Positions 63,907 through 64,000 of a stretch of 64,000 nt of DNA are shown in pieces. Every line of letters starts with the position of its first letter. The stretch's first letter is position 1. Position numbers and translations under genes: made by a program. Source of the stretch: Rikenellaceae bacterium (GTDB lineage: Bacteria; Bacteroidota; Bacteroidia; Bacteroidales; Rikenellaceae); assembly GCA_015060105.1 (NCBI GenBank), contig SUZD01000001.1, positions 124,001-188,000 on the forward strand, written 5' to 3'. The notes under the pieces are model-generated. The model worked only from the letters and a program-made list of their open reading frames with translations, had not been told where the DNA came from and did no database searches.

Positions 63907-64000
63907 TTAGCCAATAAGTTTCTCGTAGTCCTCTGCCGACATCAAAGCGTCAAGCTCCTCGGGGTTGCTCATCTCAATCTTAATCATCCAACCCTCGCCA
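63907..64000 (-). CDS. gcvH: Glycine cleavage system H protein, 3' end only
   Basis: The last 31 codons of a minus-strand gene cut by the window edge: GEGWMIKIEMSNPEELDALM, then SAEDYEKLIG and a stop. This is the standard GcvH C-terminus (GWmiKi...ll.a.eY..l). The lipoylated Lys lies outside the window. H protein is a lipoate-bearing client of LipA/LipB encoded at 29.6-31.2 kb. Confidence 0.93.
   Translation of the reverse strand, partial: GEGWMIKIEMSNPEELDALMSAEDYEKLIG

Overview
The window is a dense, ordinary chromosomal segment of a Bacteroidales bacterium. The evidence is the Bacteroidota promoter signature (-7 box TAnnTTTG, often with TTG or TTTG 18-21 nt upstream) in front of many genes, a short primary sigma factor without region 1.1, BACON, DUF4919 and DUF4271 proteins, a PG0541-type efflux accessory protein, lipoproteins with Bacteroidota-style lipoboxes, and near absence of Shine-Dalgarno sequences. 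An Alistipes-like (Rikenellaceae) host is possible, but family level cannot be fixed from the sequence alone.

Layout. 1-4.1 kb: metK (minus) under a probable SAM-II riboswitch, then an HtrA/DegP protease and the primary sigma factor. 4.1-6.1 kb: diaminopimelate dehydrogenase and a Gfo/Idh/MocA oxidoreductase. 6.15-9.4 kb: a four-gene cassette from one promoter: PqqD-like protein, ABC exporter, HPr-kinase-like protein and a small S24/S26 peptidase. This is the best candidate for an undescribed peptide-modification/export system. 9.4-12.8 kb: ubiA, lepA, ferritin. 12.9-19.4 kb (minus): a TetR-RND efflux operon. 19.6-26.3 kb: enolase, clpB (probable sigma-54 promoter), xerD (minus), nadB. 26.3-26.8 kb: non-coding, with two copies of a palindromic repeat and the SRP RNA. 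26.8-32.9 kb: mltG, a Cys-rich protein, a lipoprotein nuclease (minus), lipA-lipB-recJ. 33-36.9 kb (minus): three secreted or lipid-anchored proteins (BACON/EEP, clostripain-like, DUF4919). 37-39.4 kb (minus): ExbB/ExbD motor. 39.4-40 kb: 19-bp tandem repeats and tRNA-Ser(GGA). 40-44.1 kb (minus): LTA-synthase-like protein, asparaginase, obgE. 44.2-44.8 kb: greA. 45-52.7 kb (minus): a long run from rpoN through PAP2, S41 protease, sensor kinase, DUF4271 and hemD to rnpA-yidD. 52.9-64 kb: asnS (minus), a degenerate GH2-like protein and rlmH, rluB (minus), a methyltransferase and S1 protein pair (minus), uvrA, rpmE, mdh (minus), and the 3' end of gcvH.

Functional links. The sigma factors for both promoter classes seen here lie in the window: the primary sigma (TAnnTTTG promoters) and RpoN (the GG-N10-GC element before clpB). 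lipA, lipB and the gcvH fragment belong to lipoate metabolism. rnpA/yidD, obgE, lepA, the SRP RNA, rlmH, rluB and rpmE form a translation and secretion background. Several track-style N-terminal extensions are rejected because a -7 promoter box lies inside them (ddh, tetR, obgE, DUF4919 gene, cvfB). Most convergent gene pairs share long perfect hairpins as bidirectional terminators.
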